Below are positions 1-10,477 of a DNA stretch of 64,000 nt, piece by piece (the first letter of the stretch is position 1; the number at the start of each line of letters is the position of its first letter). The notes under the pieces were generated by a model. It searched no databases. It saw only the letters and a program-made list of their open reading frames with translations, and was not told the DNA's origin. The stretch is from Mariannaea sp. PMI_226. Lineage: Eukaryota > Ascomycota > Sordariomycetes > Hypocreales > Nectriaceae. Both the position numbers and the translations under genes were made by a program. Location: the NCBI GenBank assembly GCA_024336345.1, contig JANFOG010000008.1, positions 2,232,001 to 2,296,000 of the forward strand, in the 5' to 3' direction.

Positions 1-1631
1 AGCTGGATGGAAGCTGAAGTAAAGTGATCCTTGGCGTGGGGCTGGACCGACACAGTGGATTCATCCATTTCACTGTCGTCAATATTCAAAGGGGGCTCGG
101 TATCAAACTCATCGAAGGATATCCTGGGTGGCATCCTGGAGTCTAAGGATGCCTGCACAACTAGTTCAAGGATGGTGGCCCATAGTCTCCGGCGAACTTC
201 GGCCTGCAGCACCGTCACGGAACGACTTGGGAGATGCTTGGGGTCACGATGCAAGCCGACCTGCATCGCTCGATGGATTAGAGATCCCATTGACACCCAT
301 ACAGTGTCTCCACCCATGGAGAAGATTTGCCGCGCCAAGATAGTCAAGCAGTATACCTGAAGCCCAGGTAAACTGATGCAGTCCTTCTCTAACGGACCGG
401 CCAACCAAACTTCAGCAGCATAAATCCAGTGGTGCACCAGTTCCGCGTTGCGAAGTGACGCCTCCGGGCTCCCATGGTCAAACAGGCTGGAGCCAATCCC
501 AATGACCAGTAGCACTGTCAAGCGCAAATCTGGTGTGGCAGATTCTGGGTGATCCCAGTACTTTTGGTAGTCGTCCCAGAAAGATGGAGCGTGAAGGATG
601 CGATATGTAGATTCAAACGAATCAAAGTAGAGCTTCGCCATAGTGTCGCACACCTCGCGGGTCGGCGGCGTAAGCAAGTCAATTGATGACGAGAGCCCTC
701 TTGTAGGCCGAACAAGTTTGATGCTCTTTGCTGTGCGCTTGCATTTGTTGAGCAGGTCACCGGCTTGTGCTATAAGAGTAGCTGTTTCGGAGTCTCTGAA
801 ACCGGGATTCGTGCTTTGCTTGCCCATGATCTCTCCCCAACATACAATAATACCGGCAAACTCTTGGGCTGTGTCGGTCCAACCACCTCTTCCCAGATCC
901 CTCGGTTTATTTAGGACTGTTTGCCAATCATGCGATCCCAGACCTTGTCGGCGGCGCTTGAGAGGGTTTGAGCCAGCCTCTGACAGGGGTATGCTGGATG
1001 TGGTGTTTCCATGAGCTTGAGACTTTATAAGTTCCTCCAATTTCTGTATTCGCTTCAAGAGCTCATCAACATTGTGATCATGGCTGCCGACTTGGCTGCA
1101 GGAACTTGAAGTCACAGTTGAAGCCCTGGGAACTGTCGAGGCTGTCGCTGACCGGGATGTTGCTGATTGGCTATCCGGTGGTGCGGACTGCTCACGTTGA
1201 GACTGCCCCACGGTTGAAATGGTTGGTCCATTTGGGCTGTCATTGTTATTGCGGACAGGTGGGACCTGTAGATGGCTTTGGTCTTGAGCTTCAGTATGCG
1301 ATAGTGAAGGCGGAATCGTAAAGTCACGGATTAACCGCGTCGGACTGGTTGTTGACGTTCGGGCCAGTGAGTGACGGACAGGGAGGGTTGGCTCAACATG
1401 GTTCTGAAATGGCTGGTAAATGCACTGGGTATCATGGCGAGTGCAGTGTGCACATGGATTCTTCTGGTCGCACTTGATCTTACGACGCCGACATTCACGA
1501 CACGAAAGTGCCGGCCTTCGACGTCGACGTGGATGGGTTTGCTCAGGCGGTGGAAGTTGCTGGGCTGCTTCTTGTCTGAGTGGCTGTACTTGTGGCAGCA
1601 GCTGTGGCTGGTGATGTGTCTGTTCTTCCAT
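1..1631 (-). CDS. Zn2Cys6 fungal transcription factor, partial (3' end off the left edge)
   Basis: The minus-strand frame is open without a stop from the ATG at 1631 to base 1, about 543 residues, and continues beyond the window. About 45 residues in, the binuclear zinc cluster reads CRECRRRKIKC, five residues, CAHC, six residues, C (Cx2Cx6Cx5Cx2Cx6C), preceded by an arginine run. A short leucine-rich heptad stretch (LLKRIQKLEELIKS) about 130 residues further on would serve as the dimerisation coil. After a Ser/Thr-rich linker comes the fungal-specific middle homology region, recognisable from YFDSFESTYRILH and EVRRRLWATILELV. By family it is a nuclear DNA-binding regulator; target genes are unknown. 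No intron is needed in the visible part. The start is the first ATG after an in-frame stop about a dozen codons upstream. A TTTAG acceptor-like site sits at that stop, so a further 5' exon is possible. The neighbouring methyltransferase and reductase are possible but unproven targets. Confidence 0.9.
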   Translation of the reverse strand, partial: MEEQTHHQPQLLPQVQPLRQEAAQQLPPPEQTHPRRRRRPALSCRECRRRKIKCDQKNPCAHCTRHDTQCIYQPFQNHVEPTLPVRHSLARTSTTSPTRLIRDFTIPPSLSHTEAQDQSHLQVPPVRNNNDSPNGPTISTVGQSQREQSAPPDSQSATSRSATASTVPRASTVTSSSCSQVGSHDHNVDELLKRIQKLEELIKSQAHGNTTSSIPLSEAGSNPLKRRRQGLGSHDWQTVLNKPRDLGRGGWTDTAQEFAGIIVCWGEIMGKQSTNPGFRDSETATLIAQAGDLLNKCKRTAKSIKLVRPTRGLSSSIDLLTPPTREVCDTMAKLYFDSFESTYRILHAPSFWDDYQKYWDHPESATPDLRLTVLLVIGIGSSLFDHGSPEASLRNAELVHHWIYAAEVWLAGPLEKDCISLPGLQVYCLTILARQIFSMGGDTVWVSMGSLIHRAMQVGLHRDPKHLPSRSVTVLQAEVRRRLWATILELVVQASLDSRMPPRISFDEFDTEPPLNIDDSEMDESTVSVQPHAKDHFTSASIQ

Positions 1632-2198
1632 GGCGAACCCAACTTTCTTCTCGGCCGTACCACACACGACCTAAAGTGATGTGTTGGCCCGAGGATTCGG
1701 CTTGGGGACGTATGGGGATGTATGTCCAGGACAGCAGCAATGTTTGTGCGATATCTCAACAATCCAGTTTGATCAAATCTGTTTCTCGGCCGTAACACAG
1801 TTGCTCCATGCCTAATACTGTGTGACGCGGAGATAAGCTCGTGCAGGTCAAGTTCAATTGGACAAGATGAGCATGACGGAGATAAAGCTCGATTACATAA
1901 TGCGATTTTAAGTCCGAACTCGGGGCTCCTGAAGCAATGCTTCAACGCACTGACACTTCATTTTGTTTTTGGTTCATCTGATCAGCCCACAAAGGTAGAT
2001 GTCTTCAGAAGGGGAAAAGACCCCAGATAACAAACAAACAACAAGCCACATGCCAGATTTTCAGTCTTCCGAAGATGATACTCTACCCTGACATGATATT
2101 GATTACTCTTTTCACTCTTTTCTTTCGGATTCCATAGGCACTAACCCCTCATCATACTGAATTGGACGCCATTGTCCGACCCATTCCGCCGAGCGAAA
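1632..2198. other. Intergenic region upstream of the regulator
   Basis: This 567-base stretch lies between the regulator start and the stop of the methyltransferase, both on the minus strand, so it should carry the regulator's promoter and 5' leader plus the methyltransferase 3' end. Open frames here are short shadows. I see no clear TATA box or repeat. Confidence 0.5.
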
Positions 2199-3856
2199 TT
2201 AAGATGGCTTTCGGCCATACACGGCTCTGAACCGGAAGAAGGCGTGGTACTTGTTTGATCGAATCTCGCGGCGTAGCTGTGCGCAGTACACCCTCACTTC
2301 GTCCATCGTCCAACCGAGGAGCTGGCTCGCCATGTACATCACATACCCTTCAAAGTCCTGCTCGAGTGTAACCTGTACGAACCGGCCGATCTCCCGCATT
2401 TTTGGATCCTTGGGCCATCCACCTACTGGAATCTATACATGATGCCAAGTCAGTTTCAATCTTGATCTTGGTTCGTGGTCGAGTGTGTGTGTGGTCCAAA
2501 ATAGCGCTTACCTTTCGGTTTTCAATGTGAATGTCCACAAAGCCGGCTTCTTCCATCCCCTTGCGCTGTAGATCAGCTTCGAGAATTGTAAACGGCTGGC
2601 CTAGTTTCTTACCCCCTTCGATGAAGAATTTCCCCCATTCGTGAAGGGCGCTCGTATCCTTTACTGTGCCATCGTCGCTCTCCATCATAGCAGCGGCTTC
2701 CTGGCTTTCAACCCAGCCACCCGGCTTGCACACCCTAAAGGCCTCCTTGAACAAGCCAGACCAGTCCTTGACGCTTCCGACTAGATATCTCATGTGCACG
2801 TAATCGATAGAATCTTGCTCAAACGTCCACTCCCGAGTGCAGTCCTCGATTTGACTGCGATGAAAAAGGCGTCCAGCTATCAGCACTTGTACTTGCTCAA
2901 GCGAATCCCATTACACGGAGGGCTAGACATACAACTTGAGATTGGGTGGAACCCAGGAGGGTTGGATGGGAGAGATATCGGTGCCGATGACCTCGGTGCC
3001 TGGGAATGCATCTGCGAAATCACTGCTCGCACCAATGGATCAATATCAAACTTCGGTGTAATGCGGGATGAAAGGATTGCGTACATTGCCCAGATGCCTG
3101 GCAAAAGAGCATTAGCCTCCGTGATATGTATCGGATTCAAGATGCTGCCAGAATTGTAGCTTACCTGTTCCAGTCCCGATATCCAGCGCCACCTGAACGT
3201 TGCGTCAACATCAATGGTATTGAAACGAGAAAGGGTTGCCATGTTACTGACCTGGATATTCTCGTCCAAAGGTGACAAATAGAGATTATTGTCAATCGTC
3301 AAGGTCAGGAAGTGGTGCCTAAAGCAACGAACAAGACTTAGTTTCTTTTCTTGGGTGGTCTATGTTAGGGAAAAAAAGAATGCTCTTACGCTATGTCCAT
3401 GGACTCATTTTGCTGCTCATCATTAGACGCCCTGCAAGCGAGTCAGTGTTTGCAGCCGATGCAAAGCCGTTTCTTTGTCCGTCTGCTGCAGATGTGCTCA
3501 TACCAATATTGTGTGTCACCTCTGTCGGAATGATAGGTTCGGCCGTGGATGTTTCGATAGGAGAGAATACTCGACGTAATGGAGGCTGTGGACTCAGCAG
3601 CGTTGGAACCAAGAGAGGAGTCGGCATCATCGTCATCACCAGCGACATCCTCGGTCGTATCCTAGAGAGCAGCCCTTTCTATCAGCCCCAGTTGCAATGT
3701 GGCGAGTAAGAAAGGAGGGCGAATGAAGATGGATCTACTTACGGCAGCGAGTTGCTCCCAGTGCTGCACAGAGTGCAGCTCAGCTGGCGTCGGGGTGGTA
3801 GCCGACGTTGGGGACACGGACTTTTTTGCCGGCGGCGTGGTAGCGGTGTCTCCCAT
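2199..3856 (-). CDS. LaeA-like (UMTA-type) SAM-dependent methyltransferase, 9 exons
   Basis: Splicing 2199-2432, 2512-2854, 2933-3022, 3085-3097, 3165-3192, 3252-3318, 3390-3431, 3504-3661 and 3743-3856 gives exactly 1089 nt, a 362-residue protein. Every intron is GT-AG. SAM motif I reads [16 protein letters not shown] (built from three exons), followed by [18 protein letters not shown], the [15 protein letters not shown] block, [21 protein letters not shown] and the C-terminal [15 protein letters not shown] and YGRKP signatures of fungal UMTA/LaeA-like methyltransferases. The N-terminal 85 residues are low-complexity and acidic. The family includes LaeA-type regulators of secondary metabolism, but most members have no known substrate and this one need not be LaeA. 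It lies just upstream of the zinc-cluster gene on the same strand. The oddity is the 13-nt exon at 3085-3097, needed to build the GIWAI part of motif I. Confidence 0.88.
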
Positions 3857-5664
3857 TGTAACTTATTGTTCTAGATTCTCTGAATCTACTCTACTGTTCC
3901 TGGTTGGAATTCGAAAATCGATTCGGCCAAGCAAGGGGGGGGGGGGTTAAAAAAATGCGAAGAATGAAAATACTAGAGTGAGAGAGTAGAGGAGAGGGTC
4001 AAACTAGCTATCTACCCCGCATCAAATATCTTGATGGTTCATCCGTCCAGGAGCTCGTTATCATTTAAGTTACCTCATACGAAGCACAGGTCCACAACCA
4101 TCCCAGGGAATGAAAGAAATGGATGAATGATGGGCCACGGCATGGTATGGTAGGTCATGGCAAGGCATGGCACACCCTCCAATGGATGGAGCCACTGTTC
4201 CCGCCAGTTCCCGCTATTAGTTCCCAGCGCTAATCGCGACGGGCAACACGGGATGATGAATGGACTGAGAAATGAGGACTAGCACCTCAGCTGGGTCCAC
4301 AGCGGTTCGAGTCCCCCCACTGTCCAAAGACTCTTGATCCCCTAAGTAAGGTCCATCACCGAGACGCGGTGCAGAAGCCCGAGGGAGGATATCAGGAGCG
4401 AGCAAGGAGAGTTGTTCTCGAACCGTTCCACTGGGTTCCAGATGCCGGGACCGCGGCTGCACCACCGACGGATAGGTAATACATAGCATGTCCCAAGACA
4501 CGCACTACTCCATATATACTTTCACATTGCGTCCGTCGTCCGCACCAACATACTGTGTACAGTGCTGATACTGTACCACAGCGTGGGAAGCCGCAAGACG
4601 AGGGCGGTCACGTCGTCTGCTTGGATGTGTGGTTGTGGATATGGCAGGGATAGAGCCTGTTTCACCACCAGCTACTATTGGGCCCCAGCCTATGTGATCC
4701 CTGGAGAAATGCAACGCTGACGTGGGATTGCAGAATGTTGGGTTGAAGAATTTGCGTATTCAAACTCGGCACACACTCTTTGTTGTGAACCGAGGGCAGA
4801 CTGACTGCCTGATGGATGATTGGGGGTGTATAGATTACTGCATTCTTGGTAGAGCGCGATTTCTTAGTGAAAGGATAGCCTGCCTGTTGAAAGAGAGATG
4901 TAACTTGTGTTGAAGGTTTGGTTGCCGGGAATAAAATGAGAGCTTGGATGGGGTCGCAAGGGCTAGGATATTGAAGCCACAACGTGTTGCAATTCGAATG
5001 GGCTTGACCCCTAAAAGTAAACGAGCGCGCCCACTTAACGCACAGTTTGTTGTGTCGAAGGAGTAGGCAACCCTCAACTCCACAATAGAATATCGCTCTC
5101 CTTCGACTTCCAGCCTGATGCATATTTGAGCCAATGACAGCTGTGATATTTGCTGTACGCGTACCAATCTCCACACTTGTAAGATGTAAAATCCCTGCTA
5201 ATCCAAACTTCGTCTTGACACTGGTCGTCTCTATTCGGAGCTGGATAAACCGAAGGGCCGGCTCGCTTTTACGCGAATGAGAAGATAACGTTTAGATGAT
5301 TTGCGAATCTCGGCCTCTACTTTGTGAGAGACGGCTCGTTCGACACCCTGCCTGCTGACGTTTACTAAATTGTATGGGGTGTCGTCAGGTCCTGTGTCAT
5401 TAGGTTAAGTCAGATTCTTTCAGCATCATTGCTCTGAACACCCAAGCAACACACACTGCAAGGGCTTCTCATGCTCTAGATATGGTTGGTCAATTCTTCT
5501 GCGTTGGATAATCCTTGCCGTCACCGCTCGGGATCATAGGTCGCGCCAATGTCATCTCTAGGAGTATATACCACCCTATCAGTGCCCACCATCACCTTTC
5601 CTTCCAATAGTTACTCTTCCACTACTAGCCTACGCTCTCAATATGAGCGTTTCATGTTTCAGCT
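3857..5664. other. Intergenic stretch, no supported gene
   Basis: About 1.8 kb between two minus-strand genes. It contains a run of 12 G at about 3935-3946 and a patch rich in GGCATGG/CATGG at about 4130-4175. The longest open frames (up to 170 codons, minus strand, 4662-5174) have no domain or coding character I recognise. A T-loop-like sequence near 4306 lacks the rest of a tRNA. The right part should be the 3' flank of the NmrA-like gene and the left part the promoter of the methyltransferase. Confidence 0.5.
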
Positions 5665-6947
5665 CTATGGCTTCCCATGCCAAGCGGCAGCCAAGAATGC
5701 TTCTGGCTGGGTAAAATTATAATCTGGCAACATTTTATTCCACTCATCGGAACAGTGAAATGCCTTGGCGGACATGGCCAACAAAAGGCCTGCGACGATA
5801 GTCCTGGATAATGTGTCTACTTGCTCAACCGGGATGGACGGATGATCAGCCTTGGGAAGCCATGGTGCATGCCAAGTTCCATTCATCAACTCGCTGGCCT
5901 TCAATTTCTCGACGGCAAAGGGGCCACCTAAGGTTTTTGTGAGTTTGTGTTAGCGTGGGGACATCCAGGATTTAGTCCTAGTCGATGAGAGAAATGGTAG
6001 AGCACACACCACGGATCTTCTCCCCTAGGGCAATCAGTTGCCCAACTGTCATTTCGGCGCCCTGTATGCCGCTCACAACAGGCCATTCACCCTCAAAGTC
6101 GATTGCTCTTGCTACCACATTGGCTAGGTCTTGCACTGTGGTGAGAGTGATGGGGTCGTCATCGCCACCATCCACCACAAGCGCTCGGCGTTTGTTGAAG
6201 TCGAATGGCGTCTCCAACATGTGAATATGGTTGGTAGACTTGTAAGGGCCAGTGAAGTAGTTGAGGAATAGGCCTGGTTGGAAGAGCGTGTATTCGAGGA
6301 CCTGATATATTTAAGTGGCTCAGTATTTTTTTTTTTTTCAGCGCTGGCAATGTTTTCTCATAAGTCTCACCTTCTTGTCCCTGTTCAGCTCTTTGAGGTA
6401 TTTGCGGATTTCTCCCTTATAAGCATACCAGCTAAGATGCTCAAGACCAGACCTGTTGAAGGATTCATTAGTACCAATAGCATCAGGGATTGACAGAGAC
6501 CACCTACGTCGCCCACTCGCTGGGTGCGAAGCGCTTCACGCCAGCTTCAATAGCAGCATCAATGAGGTTCTTCTGGGCAGTGCTGGACGGATCGTCCTGA
6601 GTAGAAACGAAAGAGAGGACGGTGTGCGTGCCCTTGAGAATTTGCGCCAACTCCTTTGGTTCAGCATAGTTTGCCTTGGCCCATGTTACGCCCTCGACTG
6701 GAGCGGCCGTCGGAGTATCCTGCGTAATCTTGGTCAGCAGCCACAGTCATGTATTTAATAGATATGGGGATAATGGAAATGAAAACCTTTCTGGACAAAA
6801 TCAAGATGTCGTGTTTCTTGGCGGCAACAAGTACGTCGATAATCTCCCGGGCAACATCTGCTGAAATGTGAGTGAAGCTATAAGGACATTGTTGCGATCG
6901 GTTGAGAACGTACTCCCAGCGCCACCGGCAAAAGCGATCTTGACCAT
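5665..6947 (-). CDS. NmrA-like / isoflavone-reductase-type NAD(P)-binding protein, 6 exons
   Basis: Exons 5665-5927, 6010-6301, 6371-6452, 6508-6719, 6787-6857 and 6914-6947 join to 954 nt, 317 residues, with GT-AG introns in phase. The N terminus MVKIAFAGGAGNVAREIID is the Rossmann dinucleotide-binding turn; KRFAPSEW and the FQPGLFLNYF stretch are typical of the NmrA/PCBER group of atypical short-chain dehydrogenases. The first intron falls inside the glycine-rich loop; using the second AG (TTTCAGCAG) gives the family-consistent GNVAR. Members either reduce small phenolic or polyketide substrates or act as redox-sensing regulators; sequence alone does not decide. The second intron starts with the weak donor GTTTTC. 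The protein is probably cytosolic, as no signal peptide is visible. Confidence 0.85.
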
Positions 6948-7651
6948 GGTTGTTGAGAGTCGCTGTTTTGTCTAGCGGACTTGAAGGCGTCGAGAGAAAG
7001 CTTTCGTAGCTCTTGATATTGCTAGTAATATTTTCGCTTTCAATCAGACTATCACTAGAAAATAGAAATGCAGAGCTGCTTTGAGGAAGTGAGTTGATGG
7101 CTACCAGTTGGGTCAATATAGCTGTGCAAATCCGAGGATTCGGCCGAATCGATTTGCATGGGCGATGGTTTCTTTCCAGGGGCTCATCTCGGGGTCAGCA
7201 TGATGTCACAGTCAGTCCCTAGTGATATGACGTGAAAATGCGAGGAGCCCGACAGTTCGGCCGAATTTACTATTTTGAACGGACAACGCTCATGCGGCCC
7301 CTAGTTAGCTGCTTTCTCCACGCTGAATAAAACAAAAGAATGCCGAAGGGTACAAGATCCCTTCGATTCACATGTGGTTGTTGACAACGGTGAGTTCAGA
7401 CCGCACATGGTCTAAAATGCTCACCAACATGATCAAGCAACTCGGGTCAAGGGCAGGGGGGAGGGCTGTTCACCAGAATAAAACTGTACGCGAGACAAGG
7501 ACCATCAATACTAAACTGAATGGATATTCACATACGATTAGACTACCGACTGAAATCGCGTCCCTATAACATGATATTCATTGTCCATGAAATGAACCCC
7601 AAGTGCCTACCCCAGTTCAACACATCATCTCACTCGTTGCTGCTTCTTGAT
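6948..7651. other. Intergenic, promoter side of the NmrA-like gene
   Basis: About 700 bases with only short shadow frames. It should include the NmrA-like promoter. The motif ATTCGGCCGAAT and variants occur at 7138-7149 and 7256-7267 (a CGGCCG-centred palindrome seen twice about 110 bases apart), a possible binding site for a zinc-cluster regulator. Confidence 0.4.
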
Positions 7652-8330
7652 CTAGTCTTCTGAGTAACCAAGGTTCGAATTCTCGATATAGAGCTCAACT
7701 TTATTCGATTCGCTAACTATAGTCTGCAAATGATCGTAGCTTCGCTGCTGCTTTCGGGATCTAGCCAGCTGCCTTGCCGTAGATATGGCGTTTCGGATCT
7801 CGCGGCCGTTCAGTGATTTCTCCGCAAGATCTTTTAGTTTTTTTCGCATGCTCTGAATGTCAATATCTAAGGACGCGCTAGAACCTCGCTGCTACCCTGG
7901 CAATACGGTTGGCATCATGATACGTCAGTGTGGGCTGTCAACGGTGCCGTCACTTCCCTTGCACTCAAGCTCGAGCTTCTCGAGCCGATTGATGAAATGC
8001 AGCGCTGGCCCCTGTTCAAGTTCTCGTAACACAAATTAAGTCTGATACGTGATTTGAAAGCCTCATCAAAGATCCCGACTCTGTAGCTGGTGAGAATTAG
8101 AATTCCTTGAGGAGTGAATGCGTTCGCCAGTAATCGTGGATTGCAATTGATGAAGATTGTGCATACCGTCGTACTCCAAGACACGAAGGAAAACTAGATG
8201 GATCTGTCAAAAATACAATTATTGTATGTAGGTCAAGATAATGCAAGCTACTCACTCGAGACTAAGGCGTTCCGGTCAAGATCATCAAGAAACCCGGGAG
8301 GGCTGCATTGGATATCAGACGTCGGATGGA
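7652..8330 (-). pseudogene. AAA+ ATPase, decayed C-terminal fragment
   Basis: Pieces of a fungal AAA+ ATPase C-terminal half appear in order but in different frames: FLDDLDRNALVS near 8270-8310, FLRVLEYDG near 8165, ILILTSYRVGIFDEAFKSRI near 8060-8110, HFINRLEKLELE near 8000, and SLNGREIRNAISTARQLA to the stop near 7652. In intact family members these follow the Walker B region as DLxRNxLVS, VFLRxLEYY, GILxLTTNRVGxFDEAFKSRI and LNGRxIRNAxxTARxLA. Here a frame change and inserted sequence separate LEYDG from GIL, another frame change follows LNRGQR, and an in-frame stop precedes the last block. Walker A and most of Walker B are missing. An intron-like GTGAGT to ACAG segment survives between the first two blocks but no longer joins them in frame. 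I infer a dead gene. Confidence 0.7.
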
Positions 8331-9826
8331 CACAGCACTGAAAGTTCAACACGCTAAATATGAGTGCATATCTCACTTATGCAAATATGTCGCAGTCGCC
8401 TGCCATGAATCTAATTAAATGGTAACGTTAGTCATGCAAAAATATCGATAGAAGCACTGTTACATGGTGACTCTCCTCCCCTCAACCGTTCGAAGTTCTG
8501 AAAGACACGAGGTTCTCTGTATACAGGTTGATGCCATCTTCATGTCCTTTTTACTCGTTCCCTTTTTTTGTAGTAAATAGAACTACTGGGTCATTTCGAT
8601 TCGTTGGTGATGCATCACAATCGTTGCCAAGATGACAGTATTTGCTCATATCCTTCGCAGTTTCTCCGCATCAGTTAGTACACTGCGGCGAGTATCGAGT
8701 CGTTATATCGAAGGAGGTAAATTGACGAGCTGAGGAGTGGAAGTGGTGATATGAGTACAGTGAAAGTTGGTAGCCTTTTTGGCTATGTGTCGCTTCAAGG
8801 CCCGCATCGATTGGGAAAATCATGGAGTAGAGCTGAAGATTCCCAGTGCCAAAATCACGTCAGATGTTTAAAAAAAAAAAAAAGGCGATGCAAGCAGGTG
8901 GATCGGACTGAGTATGGTGCGGCTGAAGAAAGCCCAATCAGTCGAGGATTTGTGGCATGGCAAAGGGCCAACTTGAGAGACAATCAAATCATTTCAATGT
9001 CTGCTGTGCGGTGCGGTGCGGGCTGGCTGAAGCGAGCAATGCTCCTTCGGCGGAGCACGAGTATATCGTGGAGCTCCTCCCTCATCAGTCAAGTACACGT
9101 CGAATATTTTGGACTTGAATCTTTGCTGGTTATGTTATTTTTTTAGTTTACTAAATCGTAGAGGTCACTCATGGCCTGGAGAATTAATTAGAAACAAAAA
9201 AGAAGAAGAAAAAAAAAACTCCGTATCCGGCCCGTTTTCTGTTCTCATGTTTCTCTTCATCAATCAGCGCACTGGGTGGTAACTGATTTATTTGCTGTGG
9301 TCTGTGTCCCGCCACAGTATTCATCAATGTTAGAGGACTTTAGTGACCGATCACTAGAAGGGCGGGCCCCTAAGAGCCCAGAACTGACAAAACAGAGGCA
9401 GCAAAACGCTACTCAAGGTTGATTGAAGATATAACCTAACTAACAACTGACTACCTAGGAAAATTTGCAAAAGCCATATTAAAAAGGTGGGAGCAGTGTT
9501 GGCACTGAGGAGCGAAGCGATTAAGTGGATTGATTCTCTTGTCTAATTTAGTAGGAGACCTACTCTATGTAGGCGAACAAGCATCTACGCAGGGACCGAA
9601 GCAGTGCACGAATTAGTCGACTATCTTCCTGAGTACTATTATTATCTAAAATTATATACAAGAAAGCAAAGAAAGAAATAATTAACCGTATATCCTGTCC
9701 AATGTAGCGAAGTTTGTCTCCTAAATCCTAATGCCGATCCCATCCTATGCTGAACCACAGTCTTTCCCAATCCCATGCGTTATGTCGTCGCGTTCATCAT
9801 TTCAGTGAGGACTTGGAAGATGCCTC
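8331..9826. other. Gene-free stretch
   Basis: About 1.5 kb without a supported gene. It has several poly-A tracts (about 8870-8884 and 9190-9220). The open frame at 8751-9146 has no recognisable domain and runs through a poly-A tract, so I treat it as noise. The part next to 9826 is the 3' flank of the secreted-protein gene. Confidence 0.45.
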
Positions 9827-10420
9827 CTAACACGAGTACTTGATAAAGAGTCCGTTCTTGTCATCTTGGTCAAGTACAAACTTGGTGTCCCCATTTGGAT
9901 GCTGCAGATATAGAAGCAGATGAATCTCCTCTGCGCAAGGGATGCCTCCGCCAATGTGTAATGCCTTGTCCAAGGTATCCCAGCCGGTCAATTCGACACC
10001 AGCATGGCCTTGGTCACCGAGAGTATCGAATGCCTTCACTGCCGAGTACGACACAGCCTTCCCAGATGGGAAGCCGGAAAGTGTCTGGATGCGCACCAGG
10101 GCATCCTTCCCGTCAACGAGAAAGGTGCGCTCAGTCATGCTGGCTTGCTCCCACATCAGAGTACACTGTGTCGCACCCGCGGGGATATTCTTAAAGACGG
10201 CAGCCTGTTCGAGTTGGGACTTGTCCGAGAATGTCTCAAGATGCCATTCGGTCACCGCAGAACTGGTCCGGTCAGGCTGTTCGGGGTAGAGGTTGTACAT
10301 TTCAGGAGCCCTGGAGACTCCGCTGGAGCAGGTGTTTTGGCGAGGAATATTTGCAGGTGCGGCAACGACGATTCCTGCGGAGCAGGCCAGAGAGATGGCG
10401 ACCTTGCTGAGAAAAAACAT
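9827..10420 (-). CDS. Small secreted protein with But2 C-terminal-like domain
   Basis: One uninterrupted 197-codon frame. Residues 1-20 (MFFLSKVAISLACSAGIVVA) form a signal peptide with an A-rich cleavage site followed by a PRQ processing-like site near residue 27. The mature part contains NLYPEQPDR, a block resembling the But2 C-terminal domain (LEQAAVFKNIPAGATQCTLMWE), and a Gly-rich end with a final Cys. Fungal proteins with this domain are secreted and mostly uncharacterised; the name comes from a ubiquitin-like-protein binder in fission yeast and does not imply that role here. The 5' leader contains a pentanucleotide repeat 30 bases upstream of the ATG. Domain assignment is by pattern memory and should be checked with a profile search. 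Confidence 0.78.
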   Translation of the reverse strand: MFFLSKVAISLACSAGIVVAAPANIPRQNTCSSGVSRAPEMYNLYPEQPDRTSSAVTEWHLETFSDKSQLEQAAVFKNIPAGATQCTLMWEQASMTERTFLVDGKDALVRIQTLSGFPSGKAVSYSAVKAFDTLGDQGHAGVELTGWDTLDKALHIGGGIPCAEEIHLLLYLQHPNGDTKFVLDQDDKNGLFIKYSC

Positions 10421-10450
10421 GTCGGAAGGTCTTTCGTTATCGGGCTCAAT

Positions 10451-10477
10451 TGATTTGATTTGATTTGATTTGATTTG
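10451..10477. repeat. Pentanucleotide microsatellite (TGATT)5
   Basis: Five perfect TGATT units. They lie about 30 bases upstream of the ATG of the secreted protein, so on its coding strand the repeat (AATCA) is probably in the 5' leader. Confidence 0.9.

Noticed and set aside
4255..4326. tRNA-like segment with GGTTCGAGTCC and partly complementary ends (TGGAC...GTCCA)
   Set aside because: Only the T-loop and five to six acceptor pairs fit; there is no D-arm or A box, and the anticodon arm does not form. Probably chance or an unrecognisable relic.
4662..5174. 170-codon minus-strand open frame
   Set aside because: No domain, low-complexity amino-acid mix, and an overlapping frame of similar quality; typical chance frame.
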